The notes under the pieces are model-generated. The model ran no database searches, was not told the DNA's origin, and saw only the letters and a program-made list of their open reading frames with translations. This document shows, one piece after another, positions 40,824-52,826 of a stretch of DNA of 64,000 nt. A program made the position numbers and the translations under genes. Location of the stretch: the NCBI GenBank assembly GCA_036267635.1, contig DATAVR010000109.1:1-64000 (forward strand), read 5' to 3'. This DNA comes from JADGRB01 sp036267635 (GTDB taxonomy: Bacteria; Myxococcota_A; Polyangia; Fen-1088). The first letter of the stretch is position 1. The number at the start of each line of letters is the position of its first letter.

Positions 40824-42599
40824 ATGGGTTGTGGGAAGCTGTGCCGGGTGCTGGGAGTGGTTGGGATGACGGCGGCGCTCGGCGCGGCGGCTTGCAATGA
40901 CGGAGGGCACGCGGCTCCCGGTGACGTCGGAACCGGTGGCGCCGGGTCGGGAGGGGCAGCTGGATCGGCAGACGCCGGACCTCCCGTCGACCCGAGCATC
41001 GACGGCCAGCTCACCATCAACGAGCTCATGCCCGACAACGTGCTGACGATCAGAGACGATCGGGGCGCCGCCTCGCCGTGGATCGAGATCTACAATCCCA
41101 CCGGGCAAGACGTCGCGCTCGGTGGCTACGGCATCACCGACGATTTCACGGCGCCCGGCAAGGCGACGCTTCCCGCAGGCGTCGTCGCGCCGGCGGGTGG
41201 CCATCTTTTGCTCTGGGCCGACGGCGATTCATCGGCAGGCCCGGCGCACCTCGGCGTGCTGCTCGCGCATGCAGGCGGGTCGCTGGCGTTGGCCCGCCCG
41301 GACGGATCGTTCATCGATCGGCTGACCTACGGCGCGCAGGAGACGGACATCTCGGCCGCCCGCGAGCCGGACGGATCCGGAAGCTGGGTCAGCGAGTGGA
41401 ACGTCTCGCCCGGCGCGGCGAACCCGCCCGGCGCCGGCCAGCCGTTCCCCCCACAGGCGGCCGGCGATCCGCCCGAGACGGTCCCGCCGGCCGGCGACAT
41501 GAGCGATCGCGTGCTCGGCTACGATCTCATTCCGCAGTTCGACCTGGAGATCTCCGACGACAACATCGCTTCGCTGCGCGCGGCGCCCGACACCTGGGTG
41601 CAGGCCACGCTCGTCTACGAGGGGCGCTCGTTCGGTCCGGTCGGCGTGAACCTCAAGGGGACCTCGTCGTTCCAGCCGATCGACGGCAAACCCGGTTTCC
41701 GGGTGAACATCAACAAGTTCGTTTCGGGCGCGAAGTTCTTCGGGCTGAAGGAGTTCCTGCTCAACAACATGACCACCGACCCTTCGATGCTGCACGAGCG
41801 GCTGGCCTACTGGATCGGACGTCAGATCGGGACGGTCCCCACCTCGCGCTGCAACCACGCCTGGGTGACGATGAACGGCGCGCCGCTCGGCCTTTACGCC
41901 ACCGTCGAGGAGCCGAAGGATCAACTGATGGCCTACTACTTCACCGACGCTACCGGCCCGGTCTACACCATCAACTACGCCGACTTCCAGACCGCCTACA
42001 TTCCCGACTTCGAGCTGCAGGACGGCACCGGCGACCTGACCCTCATCAACGAGACGACCGCGGCCCTCCAGATGACGCCGGCCGATGCGGCGATCGCCGC
42101 GGCTGGCCAGTTCGTCAACCTGCACGAGTTCGCGCGCTACTGGGCGCTCATGGTGCTCACGGGGCACTGGGGCGGCTGGCCCTACGCGCCGGATCCCGAG
42201 CCGGTCGGCGCCAACGCCGGCACCTACGCCGACCCCACCAGCCACCAGCTCTACTTCATCCCCGAAGGAATCAACGACGCCTTCTCGACCTCGGACTTCG
42301 ATTTCGTCAAGCAGGTCAAGTCGGTGCTGGCGCAGGCCTGCGCCTCCGCGCCCTCCTGCTTTCAAGACTTCTCCAGTCAGCTCAACGAGATCGTGGGGAC
42401 GGCCACCCAGCTCAACTGGTCGGGCGAGGAGCAGCGGGTGGCGGCGCAGATCGCCTCCTACGTCGCCATGGACAGCAAGAAGCCCTACAGCAACGACGAC
42501 GTGGCGATGTATCAGCAGCAGGTCGGCTACTTCATGACCGGCCGGGCCCAATTCGTCGCCGAGTACCTGGTGGCGCCGGCGACTGCGACCGCGCCGTAA
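40824..42599 (+). CDS. Lamin-tail plus CotH-family lipoprotein
   Basis: A 591-aa secreted protein: signal peptide with AALGAAACND lipobox-like end, Gly/Ala linker, a lamin-tail domain (LTINELMPDNVLTIRDDRGA, SPWIEIYNPTGQDVALGGYG, GGHLLLWADGD), then a CotH domain (FDLEISDDNIASLRAAP, VGVNLKGTSSFQ, GLKEFLLNNMTTDPSMLHER, LGLYATVEEPKD). At the place where active CotH kinases show Asp residues it reads LYFIPEGINDAF, so it may not be catalytic. The ATG was chosen for the signal peptide; the frame is open upstream into the divergent gene. Followed by a hairpin at 42635. Confidence 0.88.
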   Translation: MGCGKLCRVLGVVGMTAALGAAACNDGGHAAPGDVGTGGAGSGGAAGSADAGPPVDPSIDGQLTINELMPDNVLTIRDDRGAASPWIEIYNPTGQDVALGGYGITDDFTAPGKATLPAGVVAPAGGHLLLWADGDSSAGPAHLGVLLAHAGGSLALARPDGSFIDRLTYGAQETDISAAREPDGSGSWVSEWNVSPGAANPPGAGQPFPPQAAGDPPETVPPAGDMSDRVLGYDLIPQFDLEISDDNIASLRAAPDTWVQATLVYEGRSFGPVGVNLKGTSSFQPIDGKPGFRVNINKFVSGAKFFGLKEFLLNNMTTDPSMLHERLAYWIGRQIGTVPTSRCNHAWVTMNGAPLGLYATVEEPKDQLMAYYFTDATGPVYTINYADFQTAYIPDFELQDGTGDLTLINETTAALQMTPADAAIAAAGQFVNLHEFARYWALMVLTGHWGGWPYAPDPEPVGANAGTYADPTSHQLYFIPEGINDAFSTSDFDFVKQVKSVLAQACASAPSCFQDFSSQLNEIVGTATQLNWSGEEQRVAAQIASYVAMDSKKPYSNDDVAMYQQQVGYFMTGRAQFVAEYLVAPATATAP

Positions 42600-42634
42600 A
42601 AAGGCGCCGCGGGCCGATTCTCCACCACAAACAG

Positions 42635-42654
42635 AGATCCCAGATCCGGGATCT
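42635..42654. terminator. Hairpin after CotH gene
   Basis: A 7-base stem AGATCCC / GGGATCT with a six-base loop, 35 bases after the CotH stop and followed by TTGGTT rather than a full T run. Probable weak terminator between the CotH gene and the signalling operon. Confidence 0.45.
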
Positions 42655-42725
42655 TTGGTTGTAACCTTTGACCGCTCGGGATCAGGATTTCCCCTGTTCT
42701 TGAGACTCTGGTGCCTTACTTTCTT

Positions 42726-42753
42726 GGAACTATTTTTGCCGCCAGTCCGTAGA
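42726..42753 (+). promoter_or_regulatory. Possible ECF-sigma promoter
   Basis: GGAACT and CGTAGA separated by 16 bases, about 45 bases before the GTG of the hybrid kinase operon. This resembles the GGAAC / CGT form used by many ECF sigma factors. Found by eye in a short AT-richer stretch; no sigma factor gene is nearby. Confidence 0.25.
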
Positions 42754-42796
42754 TGGACGAGGAGGCGCTCCTGCGAACGTCGCTCGGAAAACCAAA

Positions 42797-46182
<3,386 letters not shown>

Positions 46183-46186
<4 letters not shown>

Positions 46187-47004
46187 TGGACGCCACTGAA
46201 AGCGATCGCGAGCTGCAGGGCCTCCTGGAAGCGGTGTTCCGTCTCTACCATTACGACTTCCGCCGCTACGCTCCCGCCTCGATGAAGCGCCGGATCAAGG
46301 CCGCGCTGGCCACCTTCAACTGCCCATCCATCTCGTCGCTCGAGCGCCGGCTGACCGACGATCCGAAGGCTTTCAGCGGGTTGCTCCGCTACCTGACAGT
46401 GCAGGTGAGCGACCTTTTTCGGGATCCCGGCTACTTTCGCGCCATCAGAACCAGGATCGTTCCGTATCTGCAGACCTACCCGTTCTTGAAGCTCTGGGTG
46501 GCGGGCTGCGCGACCGGGGAGGAGGCGTACTCGCTGGCGATCCTGCTGGCCGAGGAGGGGCTGCTCGAGCGGACGCTCATCTATGCCACCGACATCAACC
46601 CCGAAGCGCTGGCGACCGCCGAGGCCGGCGTCTACGACCTGCAGCGCTTCGTCGGCTTCAGCGGGAACTACCTGGCGGCGGGGGGAAAGGGCTCGCTCTC
46701 CGACCACTACACCGCACGCTATTCGTCGGCGCTGCTCGACCGGCAGCTCAAGAAGGCGATCCTGTTTTCCGACCACAGCCTGGCGACCGACAGCGCGTTT
46801 GCCGAGGTGCAGCTCTGCTCCTGCCGAAACGTCCTCATCTACTTCGACCGTGAGCTGCAGGAGCAGGCCATCGGGGTTCTGCGCGAATCGCTCTGCCACA
46901 AGGGGTTTCTTGGCCTCGGCAGCAAGGAGTCCTTGAGATTTTCGAGGCATGCGGCAGCCTTTCGGGAGCTGGTTCCCGAGGAACGTCTCTATCAACGGGT
47001 GTGA
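46183..47004 (+). CDS. CheR-type protein methyltransferase
   Basis: A 273-aa CheR: N-terminal all-helical part (RYAPASMKRRIKAALATFN; LLRYLTVQVSDLFRDPGYF), then the SAM-binding LWVAGCATGEEAYSLAILL, IYATDINPEALATAEAGVY and CRNVLIYFDRELQEQ. CheR adds methyl groups to Glu side chains of chemoreceptors, but no receptor gene is in the window. The ATG overlaps the hybrid kinase stop by four bases and its own stop overlaps the CheB gene. It may modify a non-receptor partner such as the CHASE3 kinase; that is inference. Confidence 0.94.
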
Positions 47005-47612
47005 TCGAGATGAGCGAGCGACGAGTCGAGGCAGTCGTCATCGGAGGCTCCGCCGGCGCCTTGGACGCGCTCAGGGTGCTGCTCCCGGCGCTTCCGGGCG
47101 GCTGCGCCGTTCCAGTGGTCATCGTCCTGCACATGTCCGGCACGAGACCGAGCCAGCTGCCCGAGGTGCTGGCGCGGAGAACGGTGCTTCCCGTCGAGGA
47201 GGCGGCGGACAAAGCGCGCGCTCTGCCGGGCGTGGTCTACGTCGCGCCGCCCAACTACCATCTGCTCGTCGAACGGGATCGCTCCTTCGCTCTTTCGGCC
47301 GACGAGCCGATCCATTTCTCGCGTCCGGCCATCGACGTCCTGTTCGAATCGGCGGCCGACGCTTACGGTGAGGGGCTGGTGGGCATCATCTTGACCGGCG
47401 CGAACGAGGATGGCGCTCGCGGGCTCGCCGCGGTCCAGCAGGCGGGCGGGTTGGCCGTCGTGCAATCGCCCGAGGAGGCGCAGGTGGCGGTCATGCCCAG
47501 GGCCGCCATTGCCGCGACCGGGACGGACGCGGTCTTGCCGCTGGCCGAGATTGCTTCGTTGCTCGGGCGCCTGGTCGGCGTTCGTGGCGCCGACGCGGAG
47601 GCACATTCATGA
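47001..47612 (+). CDS. CheB-type methylesterase without receiver domain
   Basis: A 203-aa protein equal to the CheB catalytic domain alone: VVIGGSAGALDALRVLLPAL with active Ser17, IVLHMSGTRPSQL with His44, and ILTGANEDGARGLAAV with Asp137. It removes methyl groups placed by CheR. Classic CheB has an N-terminal receiver that controls activity; here it is missing, so control must come from elsewhere, perhaps the receivers of the flanking kinases. The GTG overlaps the CheR stop; ATG at 47010 is an alternative start. Stop overlaps the next gene. Confidence 0.94.
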   Translation: MIEMSERRVEAVVIGGSAGALDALRVLLPALPGGCAVPVVIVLHMSGTRPSQLPEVLARRTVLPVEEAADKARALPGVVYVAPPNYHLLVERDRSFALSADEPIHFSRPAIDVLFESAADAYGEGLVGIILTGANEDGARGLAAVQQAGGLAVVQSPEEAQVAVMPRAAIAATGTDAVLPLAEIASLLGRLVGVRGADAEAHS

Positions 47613-49072
47613 TCCCGGACGCGGTCAAATTCCTGCTGGTCGACGACTCCCAGGAGAATCTGGTGGCGCTGGAGGCCCTCTTGCGACGCGACGGGCTGCA
47701 GCTGCTGGTGGCGCGCTCGGGCGTCGAGGCGTTGGAGCTCCTCCTGATCCACGACGTGGCGCTGGCGATTCTCGACGTGCAGATGCCCAACATGGACGGC
47801 TTCGAGCTGGCCGAGCTGATGCGGGGGGCGGAACGAACGAAGCACGTGCCGATCATCTTTCTCACCGCCGGCGCCCGGGACCCGCAGCGCATGTTCAAGG
47901 GATACGAGGCCGGCGCCGTCGATTTTCTGTTCAAGCCGGTCGAACCGCACGCGCTCAAGAGCAAGGCGGACGTCTTCTTTCAACTGCAGAAGCAAAAGAT
48001 CGAGCTGGCCCACCACCTGCGGACGAACGAGATCTTCGTGGGAATTCTGGGGCACGATTTGCGCAATCCGTTGAGCGCCATCCTGACCGGCGCGGCGTCT
48101 CTGGAACGCCGCCTCGACGACGAAGCGCAGCTGCGGACGTTGCGGCGGATGGTCTCCTCGGCGGGGCGCATGAAGGAGATGATCGATCAGCTCCTCGATC
48201 TGACCCGCGCCCGGCTGGCCGGGGGGATCGGGTTCGTCGGGGTGCGCCGCCGCCTCGACCTCGCCGAGCTGGTCGGCCGGGCCGCCGACGAGCTGCGCGC
48301 CATCGCCCCCGAGCGAAACGTGGCGATCGCCGCCTCGGGGGACTGCCACAACGCCGGCGATCCGACGCGGTTGTTGCAAGTGTTCTCGAACCTCCTTTCG
48401 AACGCCCTCCACCACGGCACGCCGGGGACGCCCGTCTCGATCGAGGTGACGGGCAGCGGGGACCGGATCGTGGTGGTGGTGCGAAATCAGGGGGCTATTC
48501 CCCGCGATCTGCTGCCGGTCGTCTTCGATCCGTTCCGGGGCACGCGCGCCTCGTCCGGTTCGCAGGGGCTCGGGCTGGGGCTCTTCATCTCGCAGCAGAT
48601 CGTCGCGGCCCACGGCGGCGCCATTGCCGTCGAGTCGAGCCCAGAGGCGGGGACGGCGTTTACCTTGACCTTCCCGCGGATGGCCGTGGTCGAACGACGG
48701 ACCACCGACGGCTCCCGGCGGGTGATGGTGGTCGACGACGATGAGAGCATCCGGCAGTCTCTGAAGGAGGCCTTCGAGGAGGCCGGCTATGAGACCGTGA
48801 CGGCCTCCAACGGTCAGGAGGCCCTGAATACCCTCACCGACGGGTCTCCCCGCCCGGACGCGGTGGTCCTCGATCTGGCGATGCCGGTGCTCGATGGCTA
48901 CCACCTCTATCAGGCGATGCAGGCAGACGCCGAGCTGGCGCAGATCCCGGTGATCGTCTCGACCTCGACGCCGTCACGCGCGCCGCACGGGGTTCGCGTG
49001 GTTCCCAAACCGGTCACGCTGGATCGGCTGTTCGAGACGGTGGCGGACGTCTGGCGCCAAAAGGCGGTTTAG
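47609..49072 (+). CDS. Soluble REC-HK-REC hybrid kinase
   Basis: A 487-aa cytoplasmic protein: receiver with Asp56 (LAILDVQMPNMDG), HisKA with His149 (FVGILGHDLRNPLSAIL), HATPase (NLLSNALHHG; GLGLGLFISQQIV), and a second receiver with Asp422 (VVLDLAMPVLDGY). No membrane helix. It likely receives phosphate from the large hybrid kinase through its first receiver, a usual design in CheR/CheB-kinase clusters. It is the last gene of the operon; the next gene starts 41 bases on and is unrelated. Confidence 0.94.
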   Translation: MIPDAVKFLLVDDSQENLVALEALLRRDGLQLLVARSGVEALELLLIHDVALAILDVQMPNMDGFELAELMRGAERTKHVPIIFLTAGARDPQRMFKGYEAGAVDFLFKPVEPHALKSKADVFFQLQKQKIELAHHLRTNEIFVGILGHDLRNPLSAILTGAASLERRLDDEAQLRTLRRMVSSAGRMKEMIDQLLDLTRARLAGGIGFVGVRRRLDLAELVGRAADELRAIAPERNVAIAASGDCHNAGDPTRLLQVFSNLLSNALHHGTPGTPVSIEVTGSGDRIVVVVRNQGAIPRDLLPVVFDPFRGTRASSGSQGLGLGLFISQQIVAAHGGAIAVESSPEAGTAFTLTFPRMAVVERRTTDGSRRVMVVDDDESIRQSLKEAFEEAGYETVTASNGQEALNTLTDGSPRPDAVVLDLAMPVLDGYHLYQAMQADAELAQIPVIVSTSTPSRAPHGVRVVPKPVTLDRLFETVADVWRQKAV

Positions 49073-49113
49073 GCGCCTCTCGACGGCGGAAAAGTCGGCG
49101 CTAGCTTCGGACG

Positions 49114-50097
49114 ATGGCGATCCTGAAGCGCTTCTGGCGCGGGTGGGCGGTCTCTGCCCTGTTCGGTCGGACGACCAGGCGGGAGGGGTTCTTTCTCTCC
49201 CTGATCGTCGGCGTCGCCGTGGCCTGGCCGATCCTGCTGGTCGGAATCCTGATGCCCAAAGTGGCGGTGCAGATGATCGCCATGGTGCCCCTGCCGGAGC
49301 GGGTCCCCTCCTGGACCGTCCGGTTGGTCTGGGTCGGGCTGGCGTTGCTCATTCCGATCGGGGTGGGGATCGCGGTGATGGTCAAGGCGCCGCCCGAGAC
49401 GCGCGGCGAATCGCCGGTCAAGCGCGTGCTGCGGGGTTTTCCGATCACCGTCGGTCTGGCCGCGGCCTTCGTCATCATGTTTGTCTCCGTCCCCGTCATG
49501 CGGGTCGTCGCGCTCGTGCGGAGACAGAAGAGCGCCGACATCCCGTTGATCATGAACGCCTCGGCCTACCACCAAGTGGCGGCGAAGATCTGCGAGGTCC
49601 TGAACCGCCAGGGCTTCTCGCTGCACGCGGCGAAGCCGGGGTTTTGGGTCTCGGCCCCCATCCGCCTCCTCATCTGGCTCGGTGGCGAGGCCCTCCGCTC
49701 GCATGTGCCGACGCGGTTGGAGCACTACGCGGGCCCCGATCTCGCGCTGTCGCTCTACCCGAGCGGCCTCCTCCTGCGCGGGGGGCCGGCGCGACTGACC
49801 TGGGCGCACGGGCTCGTCGCCGAGGCCGTGGTCCACACCGAAGGGCTGCAGACGACCGATCCGAAAGCGCAGGTGCTGGAACAGCGGCTGCGGCCGTTGT
49901 GGAAAAGCTATGACCTCGGTCCCCCGCGCGGCAAGAGCGACGCCGAGCTGAAGGGAGAGCTGGAACAGGTCACGCAGGAGCTCAAGTCTCTGCAGGTCGA
50001 CTGGGACGACTGGCAGGTCCTCTACCGCCAGATCCTGCAGCTGGGACGGGCCGCGCACGGCGAACGACAACTGCTCGACGCGCGCCCGCCGACCTGA
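49114..50097 (+). CDS. Membrane protein of unknown function
   Basis: A 327-aa protein with three hydrophobic helices in the first half (FLSLIVGVAVAWPILLVGIL; LVWVGLALLIPIGVGIAVMV; ITVGLAAAFVIMFVSVPVM) and a soluble second half starting at about residue 140 (IPLIMNASAYHQVAAKICEV) that ends in a short coiled coil (ELKGELEQVTQELKSLQVD). No family recognised. It may be transcribed on its own or as a read-through from the signalling operon. Confidence 0.8.
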   Translation: MAILKRFWRGWAVSALFGRTTRREGFFLSLIVGVAVAWPILLVGILMPKVAVQMIAMVPLPERVPSWTVRLVWVGLALLIPIGVGIAVMVKAPPETRGESPVKRVLRGFPITVGLAAAFVIMFVSVPVMRVVALVRRQKSADIPLIMNASAYHQVAAKICEVLNRQGFSLHAAKPGFWVSAPIRLLIWLGGEALRSHVPTRLEHYAGPDLALSLYPSGLLLRGGPARLTWAHGLVAEAVVHTEGLQTTDPKAQVLEQRLRPLWKSYDLGPPRGKSDAELKGELEQVTQELKSLQVDWDDWQVLYRQILQLGRAAHGERQLLDARPPT

Positions 50098-50147
50098 TCG
50101 CCGGCCCACTCCCGTCGCCACCGCCGAGCTTGGAGGATCCGAGGAGC

Positions 50148-50160
50148 GTAATCAGATTAC
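50148..50160. promoter_or_regulatory. 13-base palindrome before MDR gene
   Basis: GTAATC-A-GATTAC, perfect 6-base arms, 34 bases before the ATG at 50195 in an otherwise G+C-rich stretch. Position and AT content fit a repressor operator overlapping the promoter. No regulator gene is adjacent. Confidence 0.4.
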
Positions 50161-50194
50161 TGACAGCAGCAGAACTGGCAGGGAGAGGGGGACC

Positions 50195-51157
50195 ATGGAC
50201 GCGTCAATTCCCGAGTCGATGAATGCCGCCGTGATCGACCGGTACGGTGGACCCGAGGTGCTTCACCTCGAGGCGCTTCCGGTTCCCGAGCCCAAGCGGA
50301 ACGAAGTCCTCATTCGGGTCGAAGCCGCGGGGATCGGAGCCTGGGACCCTTACGTCCGCACCGGCGAGCTCAAGATGCGCGAGCACCAGTTCCCGGAGGT
50401 CATGGGCAATGACGGCGCGGGGACGGTGGTCGCCGTCGGCGCGGGGGTCTCGCGGTTTCGCCGCGGAGATCGCGTCTACGCGTCCACCGAAGCCGGCGGT
50501 TTCTATGCCGAGTACGTCGCCGTCGACCAGGAGAACGTGGCGCCCATTCCCCGTGGCCTGGACGCCCGGATGGCCGGCGCTCTGGGCTTCGACGGGATCA
50601 CGGCCCTGCGCGGGCTCGAGGACCAGCTCGGGCTCCGGGCCGGCGAAACGGTGATGATCTTCGGCGCCAGCGGCGGCATCGGCCACCTCGCGGTTCAGCT
50701 GGCCAAACGCCAGCGCGCACGCGTCGTGGCGGTGGCCTCCGGGACCGACGGGGTGGAGCTGGTGCGACGCCTCGGCGCCGACCTGGCCCTCGACGGGCGC
50801 GCCGACGGCATCGCGGCGGCGATTCGGGCCTTCGTCCCAGCCGGGCTCGACGCCGCGCTCGTGCTGGCCGGCGGTGACGCGCTCGACGAGGCGCTCACCA
50901 CGATGAAGAAAGGCGGGCGCCTCGCCTATCCAAATGGCGTCGAGCCGGCACCGCGTGCGCCCGACGGGATCGAAGTGCGCGGCTACGACGGAGCCCCGGA
51001 CCGCGAGGTATTCGAGCGGCTGAACCGCCGCATCGAGCCGGGCCCGTTCCACGTCGAGCTGGCGCGCGTCTACCGCCTCGAGCAGGCCGGGGAGGCCCAT
51101 CGCGAGATCGGGAAGCATCACCTCGGCAAGCTCGCGTTCCAGATCGAGGCCTCGTAA
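50195..51157 (+). CDS. MDR-family quinone reductase-like oxidoreductase
   Basis: A 320-aa zinc-free medium-chain dehydrogenase/reductase. Seen: MNAAVIDRYGGPEVLHLEAL, GNDGAGTVVAVGAGVSRFRR, and the NADP-binding MIFGASGGIGHLAVQLAKRQ. No structural-zinc Cys cluster, as in quinone reductase-like members. It should use NADPH to reduce quinones or enones, often a stress function. Good ribosome site (GGGAGAGGGG). The BON-protein gene follows after 27 bases on the same strand. Confidence 0.9.
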   Translation: MDASIPESMNAAVIDRYGGPEVLHLEALPVPEPKRNEVLIRVEAAGIGAWDPYVRTGELKMREHQFPEVMGNDGAGTVVAVGAGVSRFRRGDRVYASTEAGGFYAEYVAVDQENVAPIPRGLDARMAGALGFDGITALRGLEDQLGLRAGETVMIFGASGGIGHLAVQLAKRQRARVVAVASGTDGVELVRRLGADLALDGRADGIAAAIRAFVPAGLDAALVLAGGDALDEALTTMKKGGRLAYPNGVEPAPRAPDGIEVRGYDGAPDREVFERLNRRIEPGPFHVELARVYRLEQAGEAHREIGKHHLGKLAFQIEAS

Positions 51158-51184
51158 ATCGAAATCATTGAAGGGGGTGGAGAG

Positions 51185-51721
51185 ATGAAGACAAAGAGTC
51201 TAGGGGCGATGACCATCTGGATCCTGGGCGCGGGGACGGCCGGTTCGGCGCTGGCGCTGGAGCCGGGTCCGGATCAGGCACGACAACAGGTGGCGCAGAT
51301 CCAGATGCGGCTGCAGAAGAACCCCGACCTGAGGAACAACACCATCGGCGTCACCGTCGACAACGGCGTCGCCACCTTGACGGGAACGGTCGACACCCAG
51401 ACCGAGAAATCGGACGCCGCGCGGCTGGCGCTGGTGAGCGGCATCGTCGGCGTCGACAACCGTCTCGACGTCGGCAGCAGCGGCGTTCGGCAGGCGGTCT
51501 CCGACAGCGCGATGACGGCCAAGATCAAAGGGAAGTTGATGGAGAACGAAGTGACTCGCTTCAGCGACGTGTCGGTCACGACCAACAACGGCGTGGTCAC
51601 GCTGACCGGCTCTGTCCCCGACGAGCAGGCATCGAAACAGGCGGCCAGCATCGCGCGCGGCTCCGAGGGCGTCACGCGCGTGGAAAACGATGTGACGATC
51701 TCGCCGCTCAAGCAGCGCTAA
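51185..51721 (+). CDS. Periplasmic protein with two BON domains
   Basis: A 178-aa exported protein (signal peptide to about SALA) with two BON repeats: NNTIGVTVDNGVATLTGTVD around residue 55 and FSDVSVTTNNGVVTLTGSVP around residue 125. BON proteins such as OsmY are osmotic or envelope-stress proteins thought to bind phospholipid. Strong ribosome site (GGGGGTGGAGAG). It sits among small stress-type genes. Confidence 0.92.
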   Translation: MKTKSLGAMTIWILGAGTAGSALALEPGPDQARQQVAQIQMRLQKNPDLRNNTIGVTVDNGVATLTGTVDTQTEKSDAARLALVSGIVGVDNRLDVGSSGVRQAVSDSAMTAKIKGKLMENEVTRFSDVSVTTNNGVVTLTGSVPDEQASKQAASIARGSEGVTRVENDVTISPLKQR

Positions 51722-51743
51722 TTGTGCGCGGAGGGAACGACCC

Positions 51744-51893
51744 ATGATTCGTGAGCTGTCGTCTGGGTGGTACCGTCTCTACTCCCGCAAAACGGATCCC
51801 AAGACCGGCCAGCGCCGCAACCTGGGGACCTTCAAGACGCGGGCGGCGGCCGAGAAGCACGAGCGCGCCGTCCAGTTTTTCAAGCGCCATTGA
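51744..51893 (+). CDS. 49-aa conserved-looking basic protein
   Basis: A very short gene, MIRELSSGWYRLYSRKTDP..., with ribosome site GGAGGGAACGACCC before its ATG and a TGA at 51891. The K-T-x-x-P-K-T-G-Q-R-R-N-L-G-T-F core and helix ending EKHERAVQFFKRH look like a compact strand-strand-helix nucleic-acid binding unit; I recall similar short proteins in other G+C-rich Proteobacteria and myxobacteria, which supports it as real. Function unknown. It lies 22 bases after the BON gene and may be co-transcribed with it. Confidence 0.7.
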   Translation: MIRELSSGWYRLYSRKTDPKTGQRRNLGTFKTRAAAEKHERAVQFFKRH

Positions 51894-51944
51894 ACGGCGA
51901 ACATGGCTGAGGCGGCGCCGCGACGCGCATCGCCGCGACGCTCA

Positions 51945-52268
51945 TCACGCCTCGGCCTGCGTCCGCCGACCGTAGAGCTTCCGAAGCTCGTCCTTGGCCC
52001 GCATGAGGATCTTCTTTTCGCTCGCCGGCAGCTTCTTGCCGGCGCGGTTCAGATAGAAGGTAAGCATCGACATGGCCGAGCGAAAGGGCGGCGCCTTGCG
52101 GCGCGTGCTCCGTTCGGCGGAACGCTTCACTGAGCGGGCGATGGCGCGGGGGCTCTTCTTCTTGAACACCCCTTTTTCGAGATCCATCGCGTCGCTGGTC
52201 TGCATCACCCGCTTCGACCAGCGGTTCGTCGCCCCGCCGGAAACACGCTGCTCCGATCTCCTCAGCAC
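51945..52268 (-). CDS. DUF3175 family protein
   Basis: A 107-aa basic protein matching DUF3175: NRWSKRVMQTSDAMDLEKGV, FKKKSPRAIARSVKRSAERS, SMLTFYLNRAGKKLPASEKK and a final ELRKLYGRR. Cytoplasmic, likely nucleic-acid associated because of its high charge, but no function is established. GTG start is uncertain; an internal start near RWSK would still keep the domain. Convergent with the 49-aa gene. Confidence 0.83.
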   Translation of the reverse strand: MLRRSEQRVSGGATNRWSKRVMQTSDAMDLEKGVFKKKSPRAIARSVKRSAERSTRRKAPPFRSAMSMLTFYLNRAGKKLPASEKKILMRAKDELRKLYGRRTQAEA

Positions 52269-52450
52269 GCCCAGAAGGTGGGCATCGCACCGGCTTTCGC
52301 CAGGCGTAGCTCCTCCAGCAAGGCGGGGTTGACAGACGGACGAGGTGTCCACACGAAATGGATATGGGCAGGTGCAGGCGCCACACCGCCCAAGCCGGCG
52401 CAGTGTTCGTATGGATGGCGGTGCTGACCGCGGCATGTGAGGTGAACAAG

Positions 52451-52816
52451 ATGTCGGCAGCTGACGCGAATAAGGCGTTCATCACCAAGATGCTGGGCGA
52501 AAAGAAGCGCTTGGAGGACTTTCCAGATCGCTTCTCCCCTGACCTCGTCATGATCGAGCCGGCGACGTTGCCGTTTGGCGGGACGTACCGGGGGTTGAAA
52601 GAGTTCCAGCGCTTCTATCCCGACGTGCGGCGGTACTACGACTTCGACACCTGGAAGGTGCTCGGCGTCTACGGCGACGGCGAGACGGTGTTTGCGACGA
52701 CCCGGGTCGGAGTCGCCGGCAGCGCGACGGTGATGTACATCGCGGAACAATTTACTTTCTCGGGGACGAGAATCGTCGAGGTCCGCGTCCACATCTGCGA
52801 CGTCGAGCAGCGCTGA
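52451..52816 (+). CDS. NTF2-like (SnoaL-type) protein
   Basis: A 121-aa cytoplasmic cone-fold protein: N-terminal helix SAADANKAFITKMLGEKK, FSPDLVMIEPATLPFGGTYR, GLKEFQRFYPDV, then strands WKVLGVYGDGETVFATTRVG and ending VEVRVHICDVEQR. NTF2-like proteins act as small-molecule isomerases or binding proteins. The ATG has GAGGTG 6 bases upstream; the upstream open frame from 52358 lacks support. Convergent with the DUF6629 gene. Confidence 0.83.
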   Translation: MSAADANKAFITKMLGEKKRLEDFPDRFSPDLVMIEPATLPFGGTYRGLKEFQRFYPDVRRYYDFDTWKVLGVYGDGETVFATTRVGVAGSATVMYIAEQFTFSGTRIVEVRVHICDVEQR

Positions 52817-52826
52817 ACCGTCGGCG

